Source: Micropruina sp. (GTDB lineage Bacteria; Actinomycetota; Actinomycetes; Propionibacteriales; Propionibacteriaceae). From it: a stretch of DNA of 64,000 nt. Position 1 is the stretch's first letter. The number at the start of each line of letters is the position of its first letter. Below are positions 8,827-17,304 of the stretch, one piece after another. The translations under genes and the position numbers were made by a program. The notes under the pieces are model-generated. The model searched no databases. It worked only from the letters and a program-made list of their open reading frames with translations, and was not told where the DNA came from. Where the stretch lies: contig JADJTO010000035.1 in assembly GCA_016711105.1 (NCBI GenBank), positions 62,001 through 126,000 on the forward strand. The letters are read 5' to 3'.

Positions 8827-9189
8827 TCACTCCGGCGGCAGGCCCCACACGTGCGCGCCGCCCCAGTCGACAGCCAACACGGGCTCATCGCCGATCACCC
8901 AGGCGTCGTGTCCGGGCGGCATCACGTTGACGTCCCCAGCCGTGGCCTCGAACTCTGTGCCATCAGCCATCCGGCCGCCGATGCGTCCCGAGATCAAGTA
9001 CTGGAAGTGCGGCGCCTGACACAGGTCGGTCCCCACGGAAGGTCCGACGTGTTCCGACCAGCGCCAGCCGGGCTGCAGGGTGAGGCGTGCCACTTTCCCG
9101 CCTCCGATGTTCACGATGTCCGCCCGTCCGAGTGGGAACTCCCGCACCTCATCAGGACTGCCGACGTTCCGTAGCTCCATACTCTCCAT
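8827..9189 (-). CDS. Cupin domain protein
   Basis: Small single-domain cupin of 120 residues from the ATG at 9189, chosen because AGGAG precedes it by nine bases; the reading frame stays open to 9273. The beta-barrel motif 1 region reads LTLQPGWRWSEHVGP with one histidine, and motif 2 is GDVNVMPPGHDAWVIGDEP. Fewer metal-binding histidines are present than in classical cupins, but HFQYLISGRI supplies another. Function is unknown. It follows in the same direction upstream of the methyltransferase with an 18 bp gap, so the two may be co-transcribed. Confidence 0.75.
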   Translation of the reverse strand: MESMELRNVGSPDEVREFPLGRADIVNIGGGKVARLTLQPGWRWSEHVGPSVGTDLCQAPHFQYLISGRIGGRMADGTEFEATAGDVNVMPPGHDAWVIGDEPVLAVDWGGAHVWGLPPE

Positions 9190-9363
9190 CTGCGCGCTCT
9201 CCTCTCGCGTGAGACTCCGGGCCCCCGGCCCAGTTCTCATCGTCCTCGCGGCCACTCCCGCCGCCATGCGCACTTATACCCGCCGCCAACGCGGCCCGCT
9301 CCAGCGCGGAGGACGCGGGCGTAGCCTCTGGGTGTTGAGTCCTCACCCGACAGGAGCAGGACG

Positions 9364-9642
9364 ATGCCACTCAGCGGCGGCTATGGCCTGGTGATCGGGA
9401 CCAAGCACGACTACTTCCGTGACCCACCCGACAATTTCGGCCGTTTCTACCACGGGAATCTGGTCGTGGCCGCGCCGCTGGGCACCTACAAGTGCGCGAT
9501 CGGCGGTGGGCATGACGCCGAGAACGCGATCTGGCAGGACGGCGCCACGATCGCCGAGACCGCCGACGGGCAGTTCCTGGGCTTCCTGAACAAGTTCACC
9601 ACCCAGGCCTTCAAGACCGACGACCTTGGCCGCCCAGCCTGA
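9364..9642 (+). CDS. Short DUF2278 (YukJ-like) protein, internally shortened
   Basis: 92 residues. The N-terminal part (GYGLVIGTKHDYFRD, then YHGNLVVAAPLGTYKCAI) resembles the start of DUF2278/YukJ proteins, and the C-terminal part (AIWQDGATIAET, KFTTQAFKTDDLG) resembles their end, where family members have WQDG and the TDD motif. The central portion of about 100 residues, including the GIHDVHMNQG-type motif, is absent. It is either a compact variant or an internally deleted relic. AGGAG lies seven bases before the ATG, so translation is plausible. Family assignment is from memory of the motifs. Confidence 0.6.
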   Translation: MPLSGGYGLVIGTKHDYFRDPPDNFGRFYHGNLVVAAPLGTYKCAIGGGHDAENAIWQDGATIAETADGQFLGFLNKFTTQAFKTDDLGRPA

Positions 9643-9673
9643 CCACCGCCCAGAGATCGACTCCGCCCGGAAT

Positions 9674-9715
9674 AGGTGCTCTTCGCCCGCAGCAGGACGC
9701 GGGCGAAGAGCACCT
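9674..9715. repeat. Palindromic repeat with TTCGCCCGC core
   Basis: A perfect 17 bp inverted repeat (AGGTGCTCTTCGCCCGC at 9674-9690, complement at 9699-9715, eight-base loop). A further GCGGGCGAAG copy follows at once (9718-9727). The same core forms the arms of the repeat at 10783-10856, on the other side of the AbiEi-like gene. It resembles a REP-type intergenic element. Confidence 0.75.
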
Positions 9716-9740
9716 TTCGCGGGCGAAGTCGACCGGACGC

Positions 9741-9790
9741 GTTGTCCGCTTACCGCCAGGTGTTGTCCGCTTGCCGCCAGGTGTTGTCCG
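9741..9790. repeat. 21 bp tandem repeat, about 2.4 copies
   Basis: Unit GTTGTCCGCTTRCCGCCAGGT occurs at 9741-9761 and 9762-9782 with one difference, and the first eight bases recur at 9783-9790. It lies 50-100 bp before the start codon of the AbiEi-like gene, in its likely promoter region. Confidence 0.8.
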
Positions 9791-9840
9791 GGTCCTCGGA
9801 AGCCTGGCCTCGCGCACTGACCGTGTGTTGCGATGCTGCC

Positions 9841-10764
9841 ATGGACCTACCCGATGTGCTGCCGCTGAACGACTTCCTGACCCGCAACGCGATCGCCCGC
9901 AATGAGTGCCGCCGCTTGGTGTCCGAGGGCCACGTGCATCGCGTGCGCCACGGCGCGTACGCCAACAGCCCAGAGGGTGACCGCCTGGCCCGACACCTTC
10001 AGCTCATCCTCGGCACGCTCCCACAGCTGACGGCTGGCGCGGTGGTGAGTCATGCCTCCGCGGCGGCGCTGCACCAGCTGCCGTTGTTCGATGACCTGCT
10101 CCACCAGGTCTGGCTGACTCGCCGAGACGGTGGCCACGGACGCAGCACGCGCTGGCTTCGCGTCCTGCACTCACCCATCGCCGACGATGAGATCGACACC
10201 ATCGAGTCAATCCGGGTCACCTCCCTGGCTAGGACGGCGCTCGATCTGGCGCGCAGCTTGCCGCTCACCCGGGCCGTGGCAGTGCTGGATCACGCGTTGC
10301 GACAAGGCGTCGATCGCACCCAACTCACCGAACTCCTTGCCCGTTACCCCCGACGGCCAGGCACCCTGCGCGCACGGACGGCGATCAGCCTGGCCGACCC
10401 GCTCAGCGAATCCGTTCCCGAATCAGAGAGTCGGGTGGTGATGATCCAACAGGGGATCCCCGCGCCAACTCTTCAGTTCGAGGTCCGGCATCTTGGCGTC
10501 TTCCTCGGACGATCTGACTTCGCCTGGGAAGAACAGCGCCTCCTCGGTGAGTTCGACGGTCGGGTCAAGTACGACCAGCTCCTCAAACCTGGGCAGACCC
10601 CGGCTGACGTGGTCCTGGCCGAGAAGCGCCGGGAGCAGCGACTGCGCGAAGCCCAATGGTGGGTAGTCCGCTGGGGCTACGACGCCATCGTCCACCCCGA
10701 ACAGTTGGCGCGCAGCATCAGAACCGGCTTCCGGAACGCCGCGGCCTTCGCGCACGCAGCCTGA
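9841..10764 (+). CDS. AbiEi-like antitoxin domain / DUF559 endonuclease-fold protein
   Basis: 307-residue protein common as multiple copies in high-GC actinobacteria. The N-terminal part (RNAIARNECRRLVSEGHVHRV, then GAYA) is a winged-helix resembling the AbiEi antitoxin N-terminus. The C-terminal part has a very-short-patch-repair/DUF559 PD-(D/E)XK-like fold: ESRVVMIQQGIPAPTLQFEV, then GRSDFAWEEQRLLGEFDGRVKY, which supplies Asp, Glu and the E-x-D/K-Y residues. No partner toxin is adjacent. The ATG at 9841 is chosen because the domain begins there. Flanked on both sides by palindromic repeats. The true role (defence, regulation or repair) is not established. Confidence 0.78.
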   Translation: MDLPDVLPLNDFLTRNAIARNECRRLVSEGHVHRVRHGAYANSPEGDRLARHLQLILGTLPQLTAGAVVSHASAAALHQLPLFDDLLHQVWLTRRDGGHGRSTRWLRVLHSPIADDEIDTIESIRVTSLARTALDLARSLPLTRAVAVLDHALRQGVDRTQLTELLARYPRRPGTLRARTAISLADPLSESVPESESRVVMIQQGIPAPTLQFEVRHLGVFLGRSDFAWEEQRLLGEFDGRVKYDQLLKPGQTPADVVLAEKRREQRLREAQWWVVRWGYDAIVHPEQLARSIRTGFRNAAAFAHAA

Positions 10765-10782
10765 TCGCCGTGGGCGTCAGCG

Positions 10783-10856
10783 CCACTTCGCCCGCAAAAC
10801 GGGCACTCCGCCCGCGTTATAACGCGGGCTAAGAGGTCGTCTTGCGGGCGAAGTGG
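10783..10856. repeat. Large inverted repeat with inner palindrome
   Basis: 15 bp arms CCACTTCGCCCGCAA (10783-10797) and its complement (10842-10856) enclose an 18 bp perfect palindrome CCCGCGTTATAACGCGGG (10811-10828). The arm core TTCGCCCGC is shared with the repeat upstream of the neighbouring gene. It could fold into a cruciform or act as a bidirectional terminator, though no T run follows. Confidence 0.8.
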
Positions 10857-10928
10857 GCCTCAGGGCGCACACTGGGCAGGGACCACCGCGGCTGCGTCCG
10901 CTGACGGGAAGCTAGGGTGGTCTGCACT

Positions 10929-11282
10929 ATGAAACGCATCATGGACGTGGCCAAGACAGTGAACCTGGTGCTCTTCTTTGCGATCCAGCTCCTGGTGTAC
11001 GCGGCCGGCGCCTACTGGGCCTGGTCCCAGTCCGACTCGCTGATCATTCAGCTGACCCTGTTGCTCGTGGTCGTCGGGACGCTCACCATCACCTGGGCCG
11101 CCTTCGGTCACCCGGGTGCGCGGCGCTACCTGACCGGCTGGCGACGCGCCCTGCTGGAGTTGCCATGGTTCGGTAGCGCCTTTGTCTTCCTGCTGCTGCT
11201 CGGACGCCCCGACTGGGCCAACGGCTTCGCCTTCTGGTACGGGCTGAACGTCACCCTGCGGATCACCTGGCGCCAGATCTGA
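10929..11282 (+). CDS. YrdB family (DUF2568) membrane protein
   Basis: 117 residues with four predicted membrane spans (about 10-32, 37-58, 68-90 and 93-110), matching the size and pattern of YrdB/DUF2568 proteins; the sequence WAAFGHPGARRYL between spans 2 and 3 is the family landmark. Function unknown. The ATG at 10929 is preferred; upstream GTG codons are in frame. It is followed within 11 bp by the APH-family gene and probably shares its transcript. Confidence 0.72.
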   Translation: MKRIMDVAKTVNLVLFFAIQLLVYAAGAYWAWSQSDSLIIQLTLLLVVVGTLTITWAAFGHPGARRYLTGWRRALLELPWFGSAFVFLLLLGRPDWANGFAFWYGLNVTLRITWRQI

Positions 11283-11293
11283 GCGCCTCCAGC

Positions 11294-12013
11294 TTGGACG
11301 ACATCGTGCCGCCGGAGCTCGCCCTCACCATCGCGCGCGGCCGGCGCTGCGTCCCTGTCTGGCGCAACGAGAACGGCGGCGTCACCTTCGCGATCGGCGC
11401 TGACGAGGAGTACGAGTACCTGAAGATCGAGACTCCCGGGCCGGACTGGGACGTGGCGGGAGAACTGGCTCGCCTCGCCTGGGTCTCGCCCTTCGTCCCG
11501 TCCCCCGAACCCCTGGGGCACGGCGCCACCTGGCTGCACACCGTGGGGCTGCCGGGGACCAGCGCTGTCGCGGCGCAGTGGCGGGCCCGTCCGGAGATCG
11601 CGGTCCCTGAACTCGGAGGCGCGCTGCGGCACTTCCACGACACCGTGCCCGCGCAGCTGTGCCCATTCAGCTGGTCGGTGAGCGATCGGGTGAATCGGTT
11701 CGGGCTTGCGCACACCTTCCTGAGCGACCCGCCACCGCTCGATCTGGTGGTCTGTCACGGGGATGCCTGCAACCCGAACTTTCTGCTCGATGCTGAAGGG
11801 CAGTTCAGCGGCTACGTCGACCTGGGCAGCCTGGGGGTGGCCGATCGCTGGGCCGACCTGGCCCCGGCACTGCTCAGCCTGGGCTGGAACTACGGCGCTG
11901 GCTGGGAAGCAACCTTCCTCCAGGCCTACGGCCTAGCCGACGACCCTCTCAAGCGCAGCTATTACACAGCCCTGTGGAACGGTGTCGATACGACTCTCAG
12001 ACCGCGATCCTGA
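11294..12013 (+). CDS. Aminoglycoside 3'-phosphotransferase (APH) family kinase
   Basis: 239-residue small-molecule kinase. The catalytic Brenner motif is HGDACNPNFLLD and the metal-binding DFG equivalent is GYVDLGSLGVADRWADLA, the pattern of the APH(3') branch; the N-terminal lobe has EYEYLKIETP with the ATP-binding lysine. Members phosphorylate aminoglycosides or unknown metabolites; nothing here proves resistance activity. The frame opens at a TTG without a visible ribosome binding site; GTG at 11306 is an alternative. Its 3' end overlaps the convergent VOC gene by 17 bp. Confidence 0.82.
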   Translation: MDDIVPPELALTIARGRRCVPVWRNENGGVTFAIGADEEYEYLKIETPGPDWDVAGELARLAWVSPFVPSPEPLGHGATWLHTVGLPGTSAVAAQWRARPEIAVPELGGALRHFHDTVPAQLCPFSWSVSDRVNRFGLAHTFLSDPPPLDLVVCHGDACNPNFLLDAEGQFSGYVDLGSLGVADRWADLAPALLSLGWNYGAGWEATFLQAYGLADDPLKRSYYTALWNGVDTTLRPRS

Positions 12014-12877
12014 CCAGGTTGCCCCACGGGTCGTCCACCTCGGCGGCCAGGCCATCGGCGCGCACGTCCAGACCGGACGCCCGCAGCCGCTCGCTCACCG
12101 CGCTCAGCGCGTCGGCATCGGGGAGGGCAATGTCCACCCGGCCCAGTCCGCGTGCGGGGGCCCGCAGACCGACCCCTTCGGACTGCCAGGTGTTCATCGC
12201 CATGTGGTGGTGATACCCGCCGGCTGAGACGAACAAGGCACCGGGCATGTCGGCGGTCACCTCGAAGCCGAGCACGTCGACGTGAAGTTCTTGGCCGCGG
12301 CGGTGTTGCCCACCTTCAGGTGCACGTGACCGACCACCTGACCATCTGCCTCGGCCAGCGCACCGCGAGTATCGGGCGCGCTTTCGACATAGTTGCGGGC
12401 CTCGGGGGTGATGTGGCCGAGGATGAACTCGCTCGGGTCGATGAAGAGGGTGGCCATCTTCACCCGTCCGTTCTGCCACGTCCATTCGGTGCGCGGACGG
12501 TCGTAGTACAGCTCCACGCCGTTACCTTCGGGGTCGTCGAGGTAGAAGGCCTGCGAGACCAGGTGATCGCCCGAGCCGGTGTAGAGGTCTGGTGAGTTGA
12601 CGGCAACCGAGGCCAATACCGCGGCCAGGGCGGCCTGATCGGGGTGCAGCAACGCGGTGTGGAACAGGCCGGCGCTTCGCCGGGTTCCCCGCGGCAGCCC
12701 CGGACGATGGCGCAGCGTGACCAGCACCTGGCCACCCTTGCCCAGGGTGACGACGCCACCGCGGGCGGCGATCACGTCCAGCAGCAACACGTCGCGGTAG
12801 AAGGCGGTCATGGCATCGAGATCGCCCACATCGAGGCTCACTCCGGCCATCCGGGTTTCGGCGGGCAAGATCGTCAT
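11997..12877 (-). pseudogene. Two-domain VOC (catechol 2,3-dioxygenase-like) protein, frameshifted
   Basis: Starts at the ATG at 12877, which has AGGAG five bases before it. The first VOC domain reads MAGVSLDVGDLDAMTAFYRDV, FHTALLHP and GNGVELYYDR; the second begins VVGHVHLKVGN and ends FVSAGGYHHHMAMNTW, as in the CatE/YfiE type of ring-cleavage-like proteins, with His and Glu metal ligands in each half. The frame breaks between 12283 and 12284, in the middle of AAKNF/VDVLGFEV: one base is missing and the second half continues in another frame to 11997. Restoring one base gives 293 residues, the expected length. Either a pseudogene or a sequencing error. Substrate unknown. Confidence 0.82.
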
Positions 12878-12998
12878 CGTGACTCCTAAAGGTTGACTGT
12901 TCAACCAAATCTGTTCGCAGCCTATTCCCTGCCGACGACCCTCGCCAATTGGGCGTGCTGTCACCCCTGGGGGAGCGAAACCCCCTAACCTTGACGCC

Positions 12999-14273
12999 AT
13001 GCCCGAGCCCGTTTCCCACTCGCAGCCACGCTGGCACTACTCCCCCGCAGCCACGTGGATGAATGATCCGAACGGCTTGATCTGGGACGCCGGCTCCTGG
13101 CACCTGTTCTACCAGTCCAATCCGGAGGCGGACACCTGGGGCAACATGTCGTGGGGGCATGCCACCTCGCCCGACCTGCTCACCTGGACGGAGCACCCGA
13201 TCGCGCTCCCGCATAACGAAACCGAAGAGTTCTACTCCGGCAGTTGCGTCGTCGACGTCAACAACACCTCCGGCCTCGGCAGCACCGACTGGCCCGCCCT
13301 GATCGCCCTCTACACCTCGCACTACGGCCCGAGTTCCCCGCGGTACGGAACTCAGGCCCAATCCCTGGCCTACTCCCTCGACGGCGGCTCACATTGGGAG
13401 CTCTACGCCGGCAACCCCGTCCTGGACCGAGCCTCGGCCAACTTCCGCGACCCCAAAGTGTTCTGGCACTCCGGCTCCGACTCCTGGGTGATGGTGGCGG
13501 TCGAGGCCGAGCACCAACAGGTGGTGCTCTACCGCTCCCCCAACTTGCTCGACTGGACGTACCTGAGCACCTTCCGCCCATCCCATGCCGTCGACGGGGC
13601 GTGGGAGTGCCCCGACCTGTTCCCGCTCGAGGTCGAGGGCACCCAGGAGCGCCGCTGGGTGCTCCTGGTCAGCATCAACCCTGGCGGCGTCGCCGGCGGT
13701 TCGGGCGTTCAGTACTTCGTCGGCGACTTCGACGGGGTCACTTTCACCCCAGAACACCACGCCGCCGGCACAGAGTTGCGCGACTACGACTGGCTCGACT
13801 TCGGACGCGACTGCTACGCGGTGGTCTCCTTCGCCAACGTGCCGGACGGACGCCGGATCGTGATCGGCTGGATGAACAACTGGGACTACGCCAATCACGT
13901 CCCGCTGACCGGCGGCCGCAGCCTGATGACGATCCCGCGGGAACTCACTCTCGTCCGCGACGGCGATCGGCATCGACTCCGGCAACGGCCGATCCGGGAA
14001 CTCCCGCCCACGGAACTACGCTCGGAAACCCTCCAGGACGGGGACGAGCTCCACGTCCGTGGCGCCGTCATCGCCTACCGGGACGGGGTGCTCAGCCTCG
14101 ATCGCCGACGGGCCGGGGAAACGTCCTTCCATGACCGCTTCCCCTCGGTGCAGTGGGCGGACATTCCCCAGGGACCGCCCAGCGTGGAGCTTCGGATCCT
14201 GGTTGACACCTGTTCGATCGAGATCTTCGCCGCCGACGGGTTGGTCACGATCACCGATCTGGTCTTCTTCTGA
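12999..14273 (+). CDS. Glycoside hydrolase family 32 (beta-fructosidase / sucrose-6-phosphate hydrolase)
   Basis: 424 residues without a signal peptide, so probably an intracellular fructosidase. The GH32 five-blade propeller motifs are clear: WMNDPNGL with the nucleophile Asp, FRDPKVF with the transition-state stabiliser, and ECPDLF with the acid/base Glu. The C-terminal beta-sandwich is short (ending in DTCSIEIFAADGLVTITD), which accounts for the reduced length. No sugar transporter is adjacent. There is no convincing ribosome binding site before the ATG, which may mean a leaderless message. Stops two bases from the convergent dprE2. Confidence 0.92.
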   Translation: MPEPVSHSQPRWHYSPAATWMNDPNGLIWDAGSWHLFYQSNPEADTWGNMSWGHATSPDLLTWTEHPIALPHNETEEFYSGSCVVDVNNTSGLGSTDWPALIALYTSHYGPSSPRYGTQAQSLAYSLDGGSHWELYAGNPVLDRASANFRDPKVFWHSGSDSWVMVAVEAEHQQVVLYRSPNLLDWTYLSTFRPSHAVDGAWECPDLFPLEVEGTQERRWVLLVSINPGGVAGGSGVQYFVGDFDGVTFTPEHHAAGTELRDYDWLDFGRDCYAVVSFANVPDGRRIVIGWMNNWDYANHVPLTGGRSLMTIPRELTLVRDGDRHRLRQRPIRELPPTELRSETLQDGDELHVRGAVIAYRDGVLSLDRRRAGETSFHDRFPSVQWADIPQGPPSVELRILVDTCSIEIFAADGLVTITDLVFF

Positions 14274-14274
14274 C

Positions 14275-15036
14275 CTAGATCGGTAGCCGGCGGAAGATCG
14301 GATCCGGAATGTGCTTCAACGCGAGCATCACGAACTGGAACGGCGGCGGTGCCCAGATCAGGTCTTTGCCCTTGCGGACGGCCTGCACGGCCTGAGCCGC
14401 CACGTCTTCCTTGTTGATCGTCAGCGGCGCCTCTTTGACGTGCGCGGACATCCGGGTGCGGACCTGACCTGGTCGGATCACCAACACCTTCGGCCCGAAC
14501 GGCTCCAGCGCTTGGCCCAGATTGCGGTAGAACGCGTCCATGCCGGCTTTGGTCGAGCCGTAGACGAAGTTCGAACGGCGCACCTTCTCGCCGGCGACGG
14601 TACTCATCGCGATGATCTGGCCATAACCCTGGGCCTTCATCCGCTGCCCGATCAGGACGCCCACACTGAGCGCCCCGGTGTAGTTCACCTGGGCGGCGAA
14701 GACTGCCTTGGCCTGGTCCTGCCAGAGTTCTTCGGCGTCACCGAGCACGCCGAAGGCCACGATCGCGACGTCCACATCGCCACCGGCCCAGGCCGCCTCG
14801 ATCACGGACGGGTGTGAGCCCGGCTCGGTGGCATCGAAGTCGAGCACCTCCACCGAGGAGGCGCCGCAGGTCTTCAACTGCTCCACCGACTCGTCCACCA
14901 AGGGGTCGCCGGGCATGCAGGCCAGGATGATCCGGATCGGCTGCGCCCGGAGGTACTCCGCACAGATCGCCAAACCGATCTCGGAGGTGCCGCCGAGCAG
15001 CAGGATGGTTTGTGGGTTGCCAGTGGCGTCGATCAT
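14275..15036 (-). CDS. dprE2: Decaprenylphosphoryl-2-keto-ribose reductase (DprE2-like SDR)
   Basis: 253-residue short-chain dehydrogenase, the second enzyme in epimerising decaprenylphosphoryl ribose to arabinose. Rossmann motif ILLLGGTSEIG at the N-terminus, catalytic Ser in IAMSTVAG, and YGSTK with Tyr and Lys. The C-terminal part (WAPPPFQFVMLALKHIPDPIFRRLP) fits the DprE2 membrane-associated tail. It lies 24 bp downstream of the dprE1-like gene on the same strand, the canonical pairing. Confidence 0.9.
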   Translation of the reverse strand: MIDATGNPQTILLLGGTSEIGLAICAEYLRAQPIRIILACMPGDPLVDESVEQLKTCGASSVEVLDFDATEPGSHPSVIEAAWAGGDVDVAIVAFGVLGDAEELWQDQAKAVFAAQVNYTGALSVGVLIGQRMKAQGYGQIIAMSTVAGEKVRRSNFVYGSTKAGMDAFYRNLGQALEPFGPKVLVIRPGQVRTRMSAHVKEAPLTINKEDVAAQAVQAVRKGKDLIWAPPPFQFVMLALKHIPDPIFRRLPI

Positions 15037-15060
15037 GAATCCCTCGCAGAGGTTGGTCGG

Positions 15061-16485
15061 TCAGAGAAGTTCGAGACGGCGAGCCATGTCGGAGGCGAAG
15101 ACCTTGTCCGGGTCGACCCGGTGACGCACCGCCATCCAGGCGTCGATCTCGGGATACATGGCGTGGAAGGTGGCCGCGGTGGTGCGCGAATCCTTGGCGG
15201 TGTAGAGGCGTCCGCCGAACTCGAGGATCCGGGCGTCAAGGCCGCGCAGGAAGTCATGCAGCCCCGGCTTGATCGGGAAGTCGACGCAGACGTTCCAGCC
15301 GGCCATCGGGTACGACAGCGGCGCCCGGTTGCCCTCACCGAACAGTTTGAACACGTTCAGGAACGAGTAATGCCCCGAGGCCTGAATGTCGACGATGATC
15401 TTCTTGAACTCCTCGACCGCGGCCGGAGGCACCACGAACTGGTACTGCAGGAAGCCCGCCGGCCCATAGGCCCGGTTCCACTCACCGAACATGTCCAGCG
15501 GGTGATAGAAGCCGGTCAGGCTCTGGATCTTGCCGGTGTAGTTGCCGCTCTTGGCGTACCAGAGGGTGCCCAGCAGGCCGAAGGTGAACTTGTTGGCCAG
15601 GCCGTTGGGGAAGACATCGGGCAGCTCGAAGAGCGGTTTGGCGTGGAAGCCAAGCGGGTCGGCAGCGAGCTTCGGGGGCAACTGATCCAGCCGGGCCAAC
15701 GACCCCCGGGAGAGGGCAGCGCGTCCCAGCGCCGGGGGGCTGGAAATGGCGTCGAACCAGGCCGAGGAGTAGTCGTAGTTGGCCTCGGAGCCGTCGGAAT
15801 GGACGGCGATGGTCTCCTCCAGCGTCTTGGTGACCACCCCGTCCGCGATGAAATAGGCGGTTTCGGTGCGGGTCATGTTCAGCACCACCCGCAGGATGAT
15901 GCCGGTGAGGCCGATCCCGCCGATGGTGGCCCAGAAGATGCTGGCGTCCGGGTCGTCGAGGGTGCCTTCGGGGGTCAGCGTCAGGACGGAGCCGTCGGCC
16001 ACCAGCAGCTGCATCGACGCCACGTGGTCGCCGAACGAGCCGGCGCTGTGGTGATTCTTGCCGTGGACGTCGCAGCCGATGGCACCGCCGACGGTCACCT
16101 GGCGGGTGCCGGGCAAGACCGAAATCCACAGGCCGTGGGGCAGGGCCGCGCGCATCAGGGCGTCCAGGCTGACGCCGGCATCGACGTCCACCGTGGCGGT
16201 CGCGGCATCGATCATGTGAATAGTGGCCAGCGGGGTCATGTCGACGACCAGGCCGCCGCCGTTCTGGGCCACATCTCCGTAGGAGCGACCCAACCCGCGA
16301 GCGACGATGCCGCGCCGGAGGTGGGACGGGCTGGACGAGTTGTGTTCGGCCACCGCGGCCACGGCGGCCACGATCATCTCGGGATCGGGCGAGCTGATCA
16401 CCTGGGAGGTGGTGGGAGAGGTGCGCCCCCAGCCGGTGAGGACGCGGGTGTCGGTGGGGAGGTCTGGGCTCAGCAAATGAGACAT
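15061..16485 (-). CDS. dprE1: Decaprenylphosphoryl-ribose 2'-oxidase (DprE1-like)
   Basis: 474-residue FAD-dependent oxidase of the VAO family; with DprE2 it makes the arabinose donor decaprenylphosphoryl-arabinose. FAD-binding motifs are ARGLGRSYGDVAQNGGG and the region VTVGGAIGCDVHGKNHH. The active-site cysteine that benzothiazinones attack in the mycobacterial enzyme is kept as Cys400 in GWNVCVDFPI, followed by the family signature GGRLYTAKDSRT. I start at the ATG at 16485; the frame is open to 16590 but overlaps the divergent MBL gene. No strong ribosome binding site. First gene of the dprE1-dprE2 pair. Confidence 0.93.
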   Translation of the reverse strand: MSHLLSPDLPTDTRVLTGWGRTSPTTSQVISSPDPEMIVAAVAAVAEHNSSSPSHLRRGIVARGLGRSYGDVAQNGGGLVVDMTPLATIHMIDAATATVDVDAGVSLDALMRAALPHGLWISVLPGTRQVTVGGAIGCDVHGKNHHSAGSFGDHVASMQLLVADGSVLTLTPEGTLDDPDASIFWATIGGIGLTGIILRVVLNMTRTETAYFIADGVVTKTLEETIAVHSDGSEANYDYSSAWFDAISSPPALGRAALSRGSLARLDQLPPKLAADPLGFHAKPLFELPDVFPNGLANKFTFGLLGTLWYAKSGNYTGKIQSLTGFYHPLDMFGEWNRAYGPAGFLQYQFVVPPAAVEEFKKIIVDIQASGHYSFLNVFKLFGEGNRAPLSYPMAGWNVCVDFPIKPGLHDFLRGLDARILEFGGRLYTAKDSRTTAATFHAMYPEIDAWMAVRHRVDPDKVFASDMARRLELL

Positions 16486-16509
16486 CGGGGTCAGTCTATC
16501 GTTGCCCCC

Positions 16510-17304
16510 GTGGATCTTCTGCTGCTCGGGACGGGTGCCTCCGACGGCTGGCCGAATGCGTTCTGCCGCTGCGACTCCTGCCTGGACCAACGCAGCCGCG
16601 GCGAAACCCGCACGCCGATGTCAGTGCTGGTGGACGGTCGGCTGCTGCTGGACTGCGGGCCGGAAGCCCCGCGGCAGGCGTTGCGGGCCGGGATCGACCT
16701 GGCCGAGGTGGACGCCGTGCTGGTCACCCACGCCCACCACGACCACCTCGATCCGTCCTTTCTGATGCATCGCAGCTGGGTCTCTACCCGGCCCTTGGTG
16801 TTGGCCGGCCCTGAGCCGGTGATCGCCGGCAGCCGTCCGTGGGTAGCCCCCGACCAGACGGTGATCGACTTCCAGACGTTGACCCCGGGGCAGTCACTCA
16901 CCCTGGCCGGCTACCGCGTCCACACGATTCCGGCGCGCCACCAGGCGTTCGGGCAGGCCTTGCTCTACGTGATCGAGGGACCGGACGCGACTGTGCTCTA
17001 CGCGACCGACACCGGGCCGTGGCTGCCAGAGGCGCTCAGCCTGCTGGCCGGGCACCGGCTCGATCTGGTGCTGCTGGAGGAGACCTTCGGGGACGCCGAC
17101 TCCCCGGAGAGCCACCACAACCTGAGCAGCTTCGCCACCGCTGTGGACGACTTGCGGCGCCTGGGTTGCGTCGATGACACGACCAGGGTGGTCGCGATCC
17201 ACCTGGGCCATCACAACCCGCCCCTGCCCGAGTTGACCGAACGCCTGGCCACTCTGGGGGCTGAGGTGCACCCTGATCTGGCCCGCCTCCGGATCACTCG
17301 TTAG
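16510..17304 (+). CDS. MBL-fold metallo-hydrolase
   Basis: 264 residues. The dinuclear metal motif is THAHHDHLD, with the later histidine ligand in IPARHQAFG, the aspartate in YATDTGPWL and the final histidine in IHLGHHNP. The N-terminus LLLLGTGASDGWPNAFCRCDSC, with its cysteine cluster, is typical of the PhnP-like/adenosylcobinamide-associated phosphodiesterase branch. Substrate not known. GTG start; only 24 bp separate it from the divergent dprE1. The last 411 bases lie opposite the doubtful tail of glnE. Confidence 0.85.
   Translation: MDLLLLGTGASDGWPNAFCRCDSCLDQRSRGETRTPMSVLVDGRLLLDCGPEAPRQALRAGIDLAEVDAVLVTHAHHDHLDPSFLMHRSWVSTRPLVLAGPEPVIAGSRPWVAPDQTVIDFQTLTPGQSLTLAGYRVHTIPARHQAFGQALLYVIEGPDATVLYATDTGPWLPEALSLLAGHRLDLVLLEETFGDADSPESHHNLSSFATAVDDLRRLGCVDDTTRVVAIHLGHHNPPLPELTERLATLGAEVHPDLARLRITR

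Noticed and set aside
11294..12013. Acquired aminoglycoside resistance gene
   Set aside because: No mobile element or known resistance variant is visible; many chromosomal APH-fold kinases have other substrates.
15010..16509. Open plus-strand frame continuous with the MBL gene (up to 764 residues)
   Set aside because: The upstream 500 codons are antisense to dprE1 and have no family features; the MBL domain begins at the GTG at 16510.
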